Assembly (NCBI GenBank): GCA_031278495.1
Contig: JAITKG010000074.1
Coordinates: 1 to 11,841 of the forward strand
DNA from: Prevotellaceae bacterium
GTDB lineage: Bacteria; Bacteroidota; Bacteroidia; Bacteroidales; UBA932
DNA: 11,841 nucleotides
Direction of reading: 5' to 3'
Part shown: in pieces, positions 1 through 7,011 of the stretch
How the letters are laid out: each line of letters opens with the position of its first letter
How positions within the stretch are numbered: the stretch's first letter is position 1
Program-made: the position numbers and the translations under genes
Notes under the pieces: generated by a model
What the model saw: only the letters and a program-made list of their open reading frames with translations
Database searches by the model: none
Told to the model about the DNA's origin: nothing

Positions 1-93
1 GGGCTGTCAAGGTTTTTGGGACAAAATACTACCCGGAGCTTGCGGAGGGTGGAGATTTTTCACAAAACCCGAAGGGCTTGACCTTTACAGCCC
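1..93. repeat. Structured element bounded by 12-bp imperfect inverted repeats
   Basis: Bases 1-12 and 82-93 are inverted complements at 11 of 12 positions (GGGCTGTCAAGG against CCTTTACAGCCC). On the minus strand the interior also contains a small stem, AAGCCC-TTC-GGGTTT (one G-T pair). The stretch could form a long hairpin or be a short mobile or structured element. The plus strand is also open from base 3 to the stop at 96-98, so it could be the last 31 codons of a gene that starts outside the window. The repeat begins at the very first base, so its true left limit is unknown. Bases 94-282 that follow contain only very short open frames (for example 121-162 and 176-217) and nothing I can name. 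Confidence 0.4.
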
Positions 94-282
94 GTTAAAA
101 ACCCGTAAACACCTTCGCCTATGAAACATGAACACCGGCTTACGACGGATGCTTTGAAATAAATAAGGAATGATTATGAAAAAAGCAATATGGAAAAAAC
201 AGGCTACTTATTTTTAAGTTGTAAATGGTATAATGTATGATACTAACTTATTGATTACAGGTTTGATTGTATTGGTGAAGAA

Positions 283-433
283 ACCCTGCAATTGCTTTTT
301 TATGTATTCCGCAGAACGGCGTATATAAATCATCGAAGTTTTAATGTCCTTATACCCGTGAATGTCCATAATAAGGTATGGAATGGCAGTAAAGTCAGCC
401 AAAACTGTTCCGCATGTAACCGCGCCATTTTCT
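283..433 (-). pseudogene. Tyrosine recombinase, 3' fragment with frameshift
   Basis: On the minus strand this stretch is a diverged copy of the end of the recombinase at 1245-1880 (there about 1267-1417). The shared part runs from the HxxR region (ATGGCGCGG at its upstream end) through PYLIMDI, DIKTSMIYI and RSAE to QLQG. A one-base loss just after ATGGCGCGG breaks the frame. The LGH motif reads HGY, so the conserved histidine is lost, although the nucleophile tyrosine in SMIYI remains. Nothing homologous precedes base 433, so the catalytic arginine, the lysine and the N-terminal domains are all absent. An open frame continues past the homology to a stop at 214, giving an unrelated tail. It cannot encode a working enzyme and is best read as debris of a second integrated element or of a duplication. 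Confidence 0.8.
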
Positions 434-481
434 TATTCCGCAATATCCTGTAATAGCTGTTCAGTATAATAATATTATTAC

Positions 482-489
482 TAATTTTG
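482..489 (+). promoter_or_regulatory. Candidate -7 box (TAATTTTG) for the HNH-XRE gene
   Basis: TAATTTTG matches the Bacteroidetes -7 consensus TAnnTTTG exactly and sits 59 bases before the ATG at 549. No good TTTG -33 box lies 19-21 bases upstream, and the surroundings are A+T-rich, so a chance match is possible. Confidence 0.35.
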
Positions 490-548
490 TATTCGCTTTG
501 AATAAAATAGCCGCATGCCGGCTTTTACCTGAATTTTTGATTTGACAA

Positions 549-1118
549 ATGAATGAACAGTATTGTTGTTATTGTGGCCGCCAGATAGCGCCTCCCTATA
601 TACGGACAGATGAACATTTAGTTCCTCGTTCCAAGCGTGGAAACAATTCTTTGTATAATGTCGTAAGTTGTTGTAATTGGTGCAATACATGGAGAAGCAG
701 TACCGATTTAATGCTCTGGAAAAACGAAATTGTAACGTTAATCAATGAGCATAGAACAAAACCGCCTTATTCACGATATGACCTGCTTATAATGGTAGAA
801 AATATTGATTATTGGATTGATTATATCAATGAGAAATGGAGTCTGCTGGTTAAAAAGGATAGAAAAGGAGTAAATATGCCCACTTTGCAAAAAGAAGTAG
901 AAGTAACCCAGCTATGGTTTGACTTTTGCAATAATTTGCCAAATATTTGGATAAAAAAAGGCTATTCGTTAGAAGAGGTGGCAGAGAAAGTAGGTATGCG
1001 TTCCCATTGTCTTTCAAGAATAGCGGCAGGTAAAGATCTATTCAACGTGAATACTTTAATAATACTCGCTGATGCGTTGGATATGCGCGTAGAATTTGTT
1101 CCGAATGAATTGAAATAA
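549..1118 (+). CDS. HNH endonuclease-like domain fused to XRE-family helix-turn-helix
   Basis: The 189-residue product has two parts. Residues 1-50 resemble an HNH nuclease: paired cysteines C6-C9 and C42-C45 would bind zinc, E22-H23 occupies the first HNH position in EHLVPRSKRG, N37 the central asparagine, and N46 the last position (an HNN-type variant). Residues about 130-186 look like a Cro/C1-type DNA-binding domain (SLEEVAEKVGMRSHCLSRI, then LADALDMRVEF). The middle, about 55-110, is helical-looking and not recognised. HNH proteins cut DNA in homing, restriction or phage defence; joining one to an XRE regulator suggests self-regulation or target selection, which is inference. An in-frame ATG at codon 110 has a strong ribosome-binding site, so the HTH part may also be made alone. 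The gene is intact, A+T-rich, and lies between two integrase remnants as cargo would. The ATG at 549 is used because the first cysteine pair follows at once. Confidence 0.75.
   Translation: MNEQYCCYCGRQIAPPYIRTDEHLVPRSKRGNNSLYNVVSCCNWCNTWRSSTDLMLWKNEIVTLINEHRTKPPYSRYDLLIMVENIDYWIDYINEKWSLLVKKDRKGVNMPTLQKEVEVTQLWFDFCNNLPNIWIKKGYSLEEVAEKVGMRSHCLSRIAAGKDLFNVNTLIILADALDMRVEFVPNELK
865..878 (+). promoter_or_regulatory. Internal Shine-Dalgarno plus ATG within the HNH-XRE gene
   Basis: AAGGAG at 865-870 stands five bases before an in-frame ATG at 876-878 (codon 110). Initiation here would give an 80-residue protein consisting of the helix-turn-helix part only. It is the clearest Shine-Dalgarno in the window. 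It may be a genuine second start or the relic of a fusion of two once-separate genes. Confidence 0.4.
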
Positions 1119-1244
1119 GGAAGAAAAGATTTTATTAAAAAACGGATGCCCGGACAAAATTTTAGCATTTTTGTATTTGAGGTTCTCGCCGGCTTTAATC
1201 AATAAAGACGCTTTGTGCATGGAGCGTTATTCACTGTTTTGATT

Positions 1245-1880
1245 TTAATACCAACTCCACTTGACGCCCTGTAATTGTCTTTTTATTCGTTCCGCAGACC
1301 GGTGTATATAAATCATCGAAGTTTTAATGTCATTATGCCCGAGAATGTCCATAATGAGGTACGGATTGGCTGTAAGGTCAGCCAAAGCGGTTCCGCATGT
1401 ATGCCGCGCCATATGGAAGGTTAAATTCTTTTTTATCCCTGCCATATAAGCCAATGTCTTTAAACTCCGGTTTATTTCCTGTTCGGATATTTTCGGAAAA
1501 ATAGTGTCGATATTCGGATACCGATCAAGGTATTTTTGTATGATTTTTTCAGGTTTACCATCAAATAAATGGCGCAAATGATGTACAATACGAACACCCT
1601 TACCTTTCTCCGTGATAAATTCGACGACAAGTCCATCAACTGTTTTTTTAATTTTATCCTTAGACAACAAAATACTGTCGCCAATCCTTATCCCTGTCCA
1701 GCAACTGTACAGAAAGCGGTCTAGAATTTCGCTTAAATTTACCGATATCATTTGTCTGTCGAGGCTCTCCAAGTGAAGCAACTCTTCCGGTTCAAGGTTT
1801 ACTCGCTCACTCTGTCCCATATTTATTTTGTAATTTAAATATGGATTCTTTTTTGTGGAGATGATGCGAATCGAACCCAT
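1245..1880 (-). pseudogene. Tyrosine recombinase/integrase, 5'-truncated (catalytic domain only)
   Basis: The 211 codons after the first ATG hold a complete tyrosine recombinase catalytic domain. Visible are R65 in WTGIR, the hairpin lysine in ITEKGKG (92 or 94), H156-R159 in HMARH, H182 in LGH and nucleophile Y191 in SMIYI. Integrases of this kind in Bacteroidetes usually have about 400 residues, with arm-binding and core-binding domains in front. Here recognisable sequence begins only at KNPYLNY (residue 11). The frame stays open upstream to about 1985 but has no ATG and no core-binding domain, so roughly 500 bp of the 5' part is missing. It is probably inactive in integration, although the catalytic domain has no inactivating change that I can see. 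The gene points away from the tRNA-tail att site next to it, as phage-type and ICE integrases commonly do. A shorter degenerate copy lies at 283-433. Confidence 0.8.
1854..1880 (-). other. tRNA/tmRNA 3'-end-like sequence (possible old attachment site)
   Basis: Read on the minus strand this is GGGTTCGATTC followed by GCATCATCTCCAC. It has the layout of a T-arm with loop TTCGATT, a five-base stem with one mismatch (ATGGG/CGCAT), a seven-base acceptor strand CATCTCC and discriminator A. As I recall them, Bacteroides tmRNA genes end in a very similar way (CTCCAC). No matching 5' acceptor strand or D/anticodon arm lies upstream, so it is not a gene. It abuts the point where recognisable integrase sequence starts, as an attachment-site scar would. 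Confidence 0.35.
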
Positions 1881-1946
1881 TTCCGTTGTGACTTGATTGC
1901 ATTCTTTGAAATTTTGTGGTAGCTTTGAACAATGTAAGTTATGGAG

Positions 1947-1960
1947 CCCCTCTCTCCGCT
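1947..1960 (+). other. attR-like duplicated 3' end of a tRNA-Ser gene
   Basis: GCCCCTCTCTCCGC matches the 3' T-stem and acceptor strand (TCTCTCC, then G) of Bacteroidetes serine tRNAs, which begin with GGAGAGA. The bases upstream do not form a T-loop, anticodon arm or 5' acceptor, so only the tail is present. A terminator follows directly, as it would after a tRNA gene. With an integrase remnant immediately to the left, the best reading is the host-side junction of an element that integrated into a tRNA-Ser 3' end; the intact tRNA would then lie to the left of the window. Confidence 0.5.
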
Positions 1961-1970
1961 GAAAATTCTG

Positions 1971-2004
1971 AAAGCCCGCAATCCTTTATTTTGCGGGCTT
2001 TTTT
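1971..2004 (+). terminator. Rho-independent terminator
   Basis: AAAGCCCGCAA at 1971-1981 pairs perfectly with TTGCGGGCTTT at 1991-2001 around a nine-base loop, followed by a run of T. It sits 10 bases after the tRNA-Ser-like tail and isolates gcvP from the element to its left. The A-run on the other side means it may also act on the minus strand. Confidence 0.85.
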
Positions 2005-2109
2005 CAAGATATGTCCAAAAAAACGTTTTATTTTTTAGTATTATTTCTTTTCGTATTGCGTTCTTTACCCATCCACCCTTTTTTTCCGTTTTTTCTCAAA
2101 AAAAATGGT

Positions 2110-2117
2110 TATCTTTG
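2110..2117 (+). promoter_or_regulatory. Candidate promoter -7 box (TATCTTTG) for gcvP
   Basis: TATCTTTG is an exact match to the Bacteroidetes -7 box TAnnTTTG. A T-rich tract (2089-2094) lies at the -33 distance but without a clear TTTG. Transcription would start near 2124 and leave a leader of about 60 bases. I see no glycine riboswitch fold in this leader. Confidence 0.55.
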
Positions 2118-2184
2118 ACCGTTCTTTGGAAAAAGAAAGGAAATTGTAAGTAAAAAAACAGTTTTTTAGAAAATCAATAGTTAT

Positions 2185-5016
2185 ATGACCAATTCTTTTA
2201 TAAACCGTCATAATGGACCGCGCGAAGCTGATGTGCAAGACATGCTGAAAACTATTGGCGCCGGCTCGCTGGACGAACTGATAGACCAAATTATTCCTGC
2301 CGGCATCCGTCTCAAAACGCCGCCGGCGCTGGATACGCCCATCAGTGAAAACGAGTACCTGCGCAGACTGAAAACCCTTGCGCAGAAAAATAAACCTTTC
2401 CGCTCGCTCATTGGTATGGGTTATTACGGCACGGCAACGCTGCCGGTAGTGTTGCGCAATGTGTTTGAAAATCCCGCATGGTACACATCATACACGCCCT
2501 ACCAATCCGAAATTTCACAAGGCAGGCTGGAAGCGTTACTCAATTTCCAAACGATGATCGCCGAACTGACCGGCTTCCCCATTGCCAACTGCTCGCTGCT
2601 TGACGAAGCGACCGCTGCCGCCGAAGCTATGAAAATGATGTTCGACCTGCGCTCGCGCGAGGCAGTGAAAGCCGGCAAAAACAGCCTTTTTGTCGATGAA
2701 AATATTTTTCCGCAAACCCTTGATGTGCTGCGTACGCGCTCCGCACCGCTGGGCATTGAAATAATAACGGGACAGTACGATACTTTTACAGTTGATGCAC
2801 GGTGCTTCGGCGCAATTGTGCAATACCCTGCCGCCAACGGCGAAATACGCGACTATGCTGCATTTTGCCGGGCAGCGCATGAACACGGCGCACTGGTAAC
2901 AGCCGTCTGCGACGTCCTGTCGTTGGTTATCCTGAAAGAACCCGCTGCTTGGGGCGCAGATGTGGCTGTGGGCAGTACGCAACGTTTCGGCATCCCCATG
3001 GGCTTCGGCGGACCGGCGGCAGCCTACTTCGCCACCAAAGACGAGTATAAACGCAATGTGCCGGGACGCATTATCGGCGTGTCAATAGACCGTTTGGGCA
3101 ACCGGGCGTTGCGCATGGCGTTACAAACGCGCGAACAGCACATCAAGCGCGAAAAGGCTTCGTCAAATATTTGCACTGCTACGGCGCTTATGGCAACGAT
3201 GGCGGGATTGTTTGCCGTGTATCACGGTGCGGAAGGCTTGCGCGCCATTGCGCAACAGGTGCGCCGCTATGCTGCCGGCGTTGCAGCCGCCCTGTCGGCA
3301 GCAGGCTTCCGGCTTGCCGCCGACCGGTTCTTCGACACCATCGAAATACAGGATATCGACGCGGCGGCTATCCGCGCGAAGGCGCTGGCGGCAGGCATCA
3401 ACTTTTATTATCCGTCGGAACGCAATGTGCGCATCAGCTTTGACGAATTGAGCGACGACGGCGAAATAAAAACCATCCTGCAAATCTTCGGCTTGCCGCC
3501 GGAACTGCCCGCTGTCGCCGAAAAATTGTTCCTCCCGCGCGAAACGCCGCTGCTGACACAACCGGTATTCACTACCTACCGTTCCGAAACGGAACTGATG
3601 CGCTACATCAAAAAGCTGGAACGGCGCGATATTTCCCTCACGGATTCCATGATTCCGTTAGGTTCGTGCACCATGAAACTGAATGCCGCAGTGGAAATGC
3701 TTCCGCTTAGCTGGAGCGAATGGGGCGACGTACATCCGTTTGCGCCTGCCGGGCAGTGGGAAGGCTATGCACAACTGTTACGGGCGTTGGAGCATGATTT
3801 AGCCGCTATCACCGGTTTCGATGCGGTATCGCTGCAACCGAACTCCGGCGCAGCGGGCGAATATGCCGGACTGATGACGATACGCGCTTACCATATAGCC
3901 AACGGACAGCCGCACCGCAAAGTGGTTATCATTCCGGCTTCCGCACACGGCACCAATCCGGCGAGCGCAAGCATGGCGGGTATGCAGATTGTGCCGGTGA
4001 GTTGCGACGGCAAGGGCAACATCAACGTAGAAGAACTGCGCGAAAAAGCGCAACAGCACAAAGACAACCTGTCTTGCATGATGATTACCTACCCCTCGAC
4101 GCATGGCGTGTTTGAAAGCCGCATCAGCGAAATTGTAGATATTATCCATGAGAACGGCGGGCAGGTTTATATGGATGGCGCCAACATGAACGCCCAGGTT
4201 GGACTTACAAATCCCGGCATTATTGGAGCAGACGTATGCCACCTGAATTTACATAAAACCTTTGCCATGCCGCATGGCGGCGGCGGACCGGGTATGGGTC
4301 CTGTCTGCGCGGCGAAACACCTTGCGCCATTCCTTCCTTCGCACACGGCGTTCAATGGCGGAAACGGGGCGGTAGCGGCAACGCCTTTCGGCAGCCCGCT
4401 CCTCTTGCCGGTTACGTATGCTTATATAAAATTGTTAGGCTACGAAGGATTGAAACGCGCTACGGAAATAGCGATACTGAATGCTAATTACCTCTCGAAA
4501 AAACTGCAACCGCACTACGCCACGCTCTACGTCGGCGACACCGGGCGGGTGGCGCACGAGTGCATCATTGACCTGCGCCACTTCGGAAAAGAATATGGCG
4601 TGGACGCTACCGACGTAGCAAAACGGCTCATGGATTTTGGATTCCATGCCCCAACGCTTTCGTTTCCGGTGCCGAATACGTTGATGATAGAGCCTACCGA
4701 AAGCGAGTCGCGCGAAGAATTAGACCGTTTCATTGAAGCGATGATAGCCATCAAGGAAGAATGCGAGGCGATAAAAAGCGGACAATCCGACCCGGCAGAC
4801 AATCCGTTGAAAATGGCGCCGCACAATGCCCGCGAAGTCTGCAACGATAACTGGACGCATCCTTACACGCGCATGCAGGCGGCTTTTCCGCTCGGCAGGA
4901 TAGCTGAAAACAAATGCTGGCCTTTCGTTGCCCGCGTAGATAACGGTTTCGGCGACCGGCGCCTGGTTTGCACCTGCGGCTTCGTACCGTCCGCCACAAT
5001 GCACGATACAGATTAA
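2185..5016 (+). CDS. gcvP: Glycine dehydrogenase (decarboxylating), glycine cleavage P-protein
   Basis: This cytoplasmic PLP enzyme decarboxylates glycine and passes the aminomethyl group to the lipoyl arm of the H-protein, the first step of the glycine cleavage system that makes CO2, ammonia and methylene-THF. The 943 residues match the one-chain form (E. coli has 957), with an N-terminal half to about 440 and a catalytic C-terminal half. The start MTNSFINRHNGPRE and the early GMGYYGT and SLLDEATAAAEAM are typical. GSCTMKLN lies at 493-500. The PLP lysine is K691 in LHKTFAMPHGGGGPGMGP. No frameshift or missing key residue is seen. The T, H and L proteins are not in the window, so gcvP stands apart from them. 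It opens a cluster with arginine deiminase 19 bp downstream. No strong Shine-Dalgarno precedes the ATG, as is common in Bacteroidetes. Confidence 0.97.
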   Translation: MTNSFINRHNGPREADVQDMLKTIGAGSLDELIDQIIPAGIRLKTPPALDTPISENEYLRRLKTLAQKNKPFRSLIGMGYYGTATLPVVLRNVFENPAWYTSYTPYQSEISQGRLEALLNFQTMIAELTGFPIANCSLLDEATAAAEAMKMMFDLRSREAVKAGKNSLFVDENIFPQTLDVLRTRSAPLGIEIITGQYDTFTVDARCFGAIVQYPAANGEIRDYAAFCRAAHEHGALVTAVCDVLSLVILKEPAAWGADVAVGSTQRFGIPMGFGGPAAAYFATKDEYKRNVPGRIIGVSIDRLGNRALRMALQTREQHIKREKASSNICTATALMATMAGLFAVYHGAEGLRAIAQQVRRYAAGVAAALSAAGFRLAADRFFDTIEIQDIDAAAIRAKALAAGINFYYPSERNVRISFDELSDDGEIKTILQIFGLPPELPAVAEKLFLPRETPLLTQPVFTTYRSETELMRYIKKLERRDISLTDSMIPLGSCTMKLNAAVEMLPLSWSEWGDVHPFAPAGQWEGYAQLLRALEHDLAAITGFDAVSLQPNSGAAGEYAGLMTIRAYHIANGQPHRKVVIIPASAHGTNPASASMAGMQIVPVSCDGKGNINVEELREKAQQHKDNLSCMMITYPSTHGVFESRISEIVDIIHENGGQVYMDGANMNAQVGLTNPGIIGADVCHLNLHKTFAMPHGGGGPGMGPVCAAKHLAPFLPSHTAFNGGNGAVAATPFGSPLLLPVTYAYIKLLGYEGLKRATEIAILNANYLSKKLQPHYATLYVGDTGRVAHECIIDLRHFGKEYGVDATDVAKRLMDFGFHAPTLSFPVPNTLMIEPTESESREELDRFIEAMIAIKEECEAIKSGQSDPADNPLKMAPHNAREVCNDNWTHPYTRMQAAFPLGRIAENKCWPFVARVDNGFGDRRLVCTCGFVPSATMHDTD

Positions 5017-5035
5017 CGAAAAAATAATAAAAACG

Positions 5036-6295
5036 ATGAATTCGGAAGCCATACAAGTAAACGTACAATCAGAAACCGGCGAACTGGAAGCGGTGATTAT
5101 ACATACGCCCGGCGCTGAAGTTGAGAACATGACGCCAAAACATGCACAACGGGCGTTGTATAGCGACATCCTAAACCTTCCGCTGGCGCAGAAAGAATAC
5201 GCACAACTGGAAGGCGTGCTGTCCAAAGTGTCGAAGACTTACCAGGTAAAAGACCTTTTGATAAAGGTACTGGAAAACCATGACCGGAAAAAAGCGTTGG
5301 TCGGGAATATCTGCGCCGCCGAAAACGTGTCCGGCTACTTCGATGACTTGATGAACCTGCCGCCGGCGAAATTAGCCGTTTGCCTGATAGAAGGACTGCC
5401 GGCGCGCATTGACAACCTCACGGCATTCCTGAACGACGATTACTACGCGCTGTTCCCGCTCTACAACTTTTATTTTACCCGCGACGCCGCTACGGCTATC
5501 GGTCGCCGGATGCTCGTCGGGAAAATGGCGAACAAGGTGCGCCTGCGCGAATCGTTGATCATGGAAGCTATTTTTACCGACGACCGCCTGTTTGCCACCG
5601 ACGCCGTGATTAACCCTTACAGTATGTTCGGCAGCCCGGAAATAATGATAGAAGGCGGCGATATTTTAGTGGCGCGCGAAGATGTACTGGTCATCGGAAC
5701 CGGCTGCCGCACTTCGTCGCAGGGCGTTGATTTTATCCTCTCGCAATGGTGCCGGCGCAAGGAAGGACGCAAATATATTTTAGTGCAACAATTGCCCCAT
5801 AAACCCGAATCGTTTATTCACCTCGACATGGCGTTTACGTTCCTTGACGCCGGTACATGCATGGTGTTCGAGCCGCTGATACTCGAAGACAACCGCTATG
5901 AAACCATCCTCCTCACGGTAGACAACGGGCGGGTGGCGCGAATTAAATATGTGCCCGATTTACTTGCGGGGCTGAAGAAAACAGGCATGGACGTGGAACC
6001 GTTGATGTGTGGCGGCAGGGACGATGAGTGGATACAGGAACGCGAACAGTGGCACAGTGGCGCCAACTTCCTGTCCATCGCGCCCGGCAAGGTCGTCAGC
6101 TATGCGCGCAATGTGCATACCATTGACGAACTGAACAAGCATGGCTTCGACATCATTCCCGCCCGGCAAGTAACGGAAGGAAAAGTAAACCTGAAAACAA
6201 CCGGCAACTGTGTCATCACTATCGACGGCTCGGAACTGCCGCGCGGCGGCGGCGGCGCACGCTGCATGACCCTGCCGATACGAAGGAAGCGATAG
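5036..6295 (+). CDS. arcA: Arginine deiminase
   Basis: The enzyme hydrolyses L-arginine to citrulline and ammonia, the first step of the arginine deiminase route to ATP. The 419 residues agree with the usual 400-420. Family motifs are in order: FTRD at 147-150, IEGGD with E206 and D209, HLD at 262-264 with the catalytic histidine H262, and the C-terminal GGGGARC with nucleophile C410. FTRDAA stands where many family members have FTRDP. The protein therefore looks active. No ornithine carbamoyltransferase, carbamate kinase or arginine/ornithine antiporter is present nearby, unlike classical arc operons, so citrulline must be handled by genes elsewhere. It is 19 bp from gcvP upstream and 5-41 bp from the methyltransferase downstream, so co-transcription is likely. 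The broader guanidino-group-modifying family includes other hydrolases, but the complete motif set favours deiminase. Confidence 0.9.
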   Translation: MNSEAIQVNVQSETGELEAVIIHTPGAEVENMTPKHAQRALYSDILNLPLAQKEYAQLEGVLSKVSKTYQVKDLLIKVLENHDRKKALVGNICAAENVSGYFDDLMNLPPAKLAVCLIEGLPARIDNLTAFLNDDYYALFPLYNFYFTRDAATAIGRRMLVGKMANKVRLRESLIMEAIFTDDRLFATDAVINPYSMFGSPEIMIEGGDILVAREDVLVIGTGCRTSSQGVDFILSQWCRRKEGRKYILVQQLPHKPESFIHLDMAFTFLDAGTCMVFEPLILEDNRYETILLTVDNGRVARIKYVPDLLAGLKKTGMDVEPLMCGGRDDEWIQEREQWHSGANFLSIAPGKVVSYARNVHTIDELNKHGFDIIPARQVTEGKVNLKTTGNCVITIDGSELPRGGGGARCMTLPIRRKR

Positions 6296-6336
6296 AAAGT
6301 ATGAATTGGCTAACGCCGGAACGACTTACGACTAAA

Positions 6337-6900
6337 ATGAACCGCAAACTTTTGAACAGCGAATTAAACCGCCTGGCGCCGGAACAGTACAGGCAGGCGG
6401 AAAAAACGCCGGTAGCGTTGGTGCTGGATAATATCCGCAGCCAGCATAATATTGGCGCGGCGTTCCGCACTGCCGACGCTTTCCGGATTGAAAAGATAAT
6501 ACTCTGCGGTGTCTGCGCCGTGCCGCCAAGCGCAGAGATACACAAGGCAGCCTTGGGCGCTGAAGACACCGTTACATGGGAATATGCCGCCGATACCCTC
6601 GCCGCCCTCGCCGCCCTTCGCTGTGGCGGCTATACGCTGGCGGCGGTCGAGCAAACAGAATACGCCATTCCGTTACAGGAATTTGTCCCGCACGATGGGA
6701 AAAAATATGCCCTCATCTTCGGTAACGAAGTCAAGGGCGTGCAGCAGGCGGCAGTTGACTTTAGCGACTGCTGCATTGAAATTCCGCAAGCCGGCGTTAA
6801 ACATTCACTCAATGTCAGCGTCAGCATTGGCGTCGTGCTATGGCATTTCTTCCGGTCAATGGGGCATGGCGAACTGCCAACCGGGCGCGGCGAACGATAA
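6337..6900 (+). CDS. SpoU/TrmH-family RNA 2'-O-methyltransferase
   Basis: This is a SPOUT-class (knotted) methyltransferase that uses S-adenosylmethionine to methylate a ribose 2'-OH in tRNA or rRNA. All three family motifs are visible in the 187 residues: motif 1 NIRSQHNIGAAFRTAD at 32-47 with N38 and R44, motif 2 FGNEVKGV at 128-135, and motif 3 IEIPQ to KHSLNVSVS at 147-163. There is no N-terminal substrate-binding domain, so it is the short form, as in TrmL- or TrmH-like proteins; the exact nucleotide target cannot be told. I chose the ATG at 6337 because MNRKL matches how I recall Bacteroidales homologues beginning. An in-frame ATG at 6301, 5 bp after the arginine deiminase stop, would add 12 residues and is possible. 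It is probably the last gene of the gcvP cluster. Confidence 0.9.
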   Translation: MNRKLLNSELNRLAPEQYRQAEKTPVALVLDNIRSQHNIGAAFRTADAFRIEKIILCGVCAVPPSAEIHKAALGAEDTVTWEYAADTLAALAALRCGGYTLAAVEQTEYAIPLQEFVPHDGKKYALIFGNEVKGVQQAAVDFSDCCIEIPQAGVKHSLNVSVSIGVVLWHFFRSMGHGELPTGRGER

Positions 6901-6924
6901 ATTTCCGGTAACTTAAAAAAAATC

Positions 6925-7007
6925 ATTATTTCTGATTGCGTAAGGGTAAAACGTGCGCTTGCGGTTCATCATGCTTTCCCTTCACGCAATCAGAAATCAG
7001 AAATAAT
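6925..7007. repeat. Long imperfect inverted repeat upstream of dpp5
   Basis: Bases 6928-6941 pair perfectly with 6984-6997 (ATTTCTGATTGCGT core, 14 bp). After one bulged base a further five pairs follow (6942-6946 with 6978-6982), around a 31-base loop. The right arm contains a 7-bp tandem duplication (CAGAAAT at 6991-6997 and 6998-7004), so two outer pairings are possible. No T-run follows on the plus strand, so it is not a standard terminator in that direction; on the minus strand a run of eight T does follow the left arm. Lying just before the dpp5 -7 box, it may be an operator, a terminator for the minus strand, or an mRNA end-stabilising hairpin for the cluster upstream. Confidence 0.7.
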
Positions 7008-7011
7008 TTCG

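Noticed and set aside
3..98. Possible C-terminal 31 codons of a plus-strand gene
   Set aside because: Plausible amino-acid composition, but it lies within an inverted repeat that could produce the open frame by chance, and there is nothing upstream to support it. Mentioned under the repeat only.
176..217. Tiny frame MKKAIWKKQATYF after AAGGAA
   Set aside because: Thirteen residues with a fair ribosome-binding site, but no downstream partner to make it a leader peptide; more likely a decayed gene start.
1857..1960. A whole tRNA gene between GGAGATG and the CTCTCC tail
   Set aside because: The ends pair only partly, the span is about 104 bases, and no D-arm, anticodon arm or T-loop can be placed. 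Only isolated tail-like pieces are supported.
1941..2153. 70-codon plus-strand frame running through the terminator
   Set aside because: It crosses the tRNA tail, the terminator hairpin and the gcvP promoter box, and has a low-complexity composition.
2118..2184. Glycine riboswitch in the gcvP leader
   Set aside because: The leader after the predicted start is only about 60 bases, A-rich, and lacks the paired aptamer architecture.
2499..4844. Long minus-strand open frames opposite gcvP
   Set aside because: They follow the codon pattern of gcvP, carry no motifs and have no promoter. The gcvP frame is plainly the coding one. The same holds for frames opposite or shifted within dpp5 and metF.
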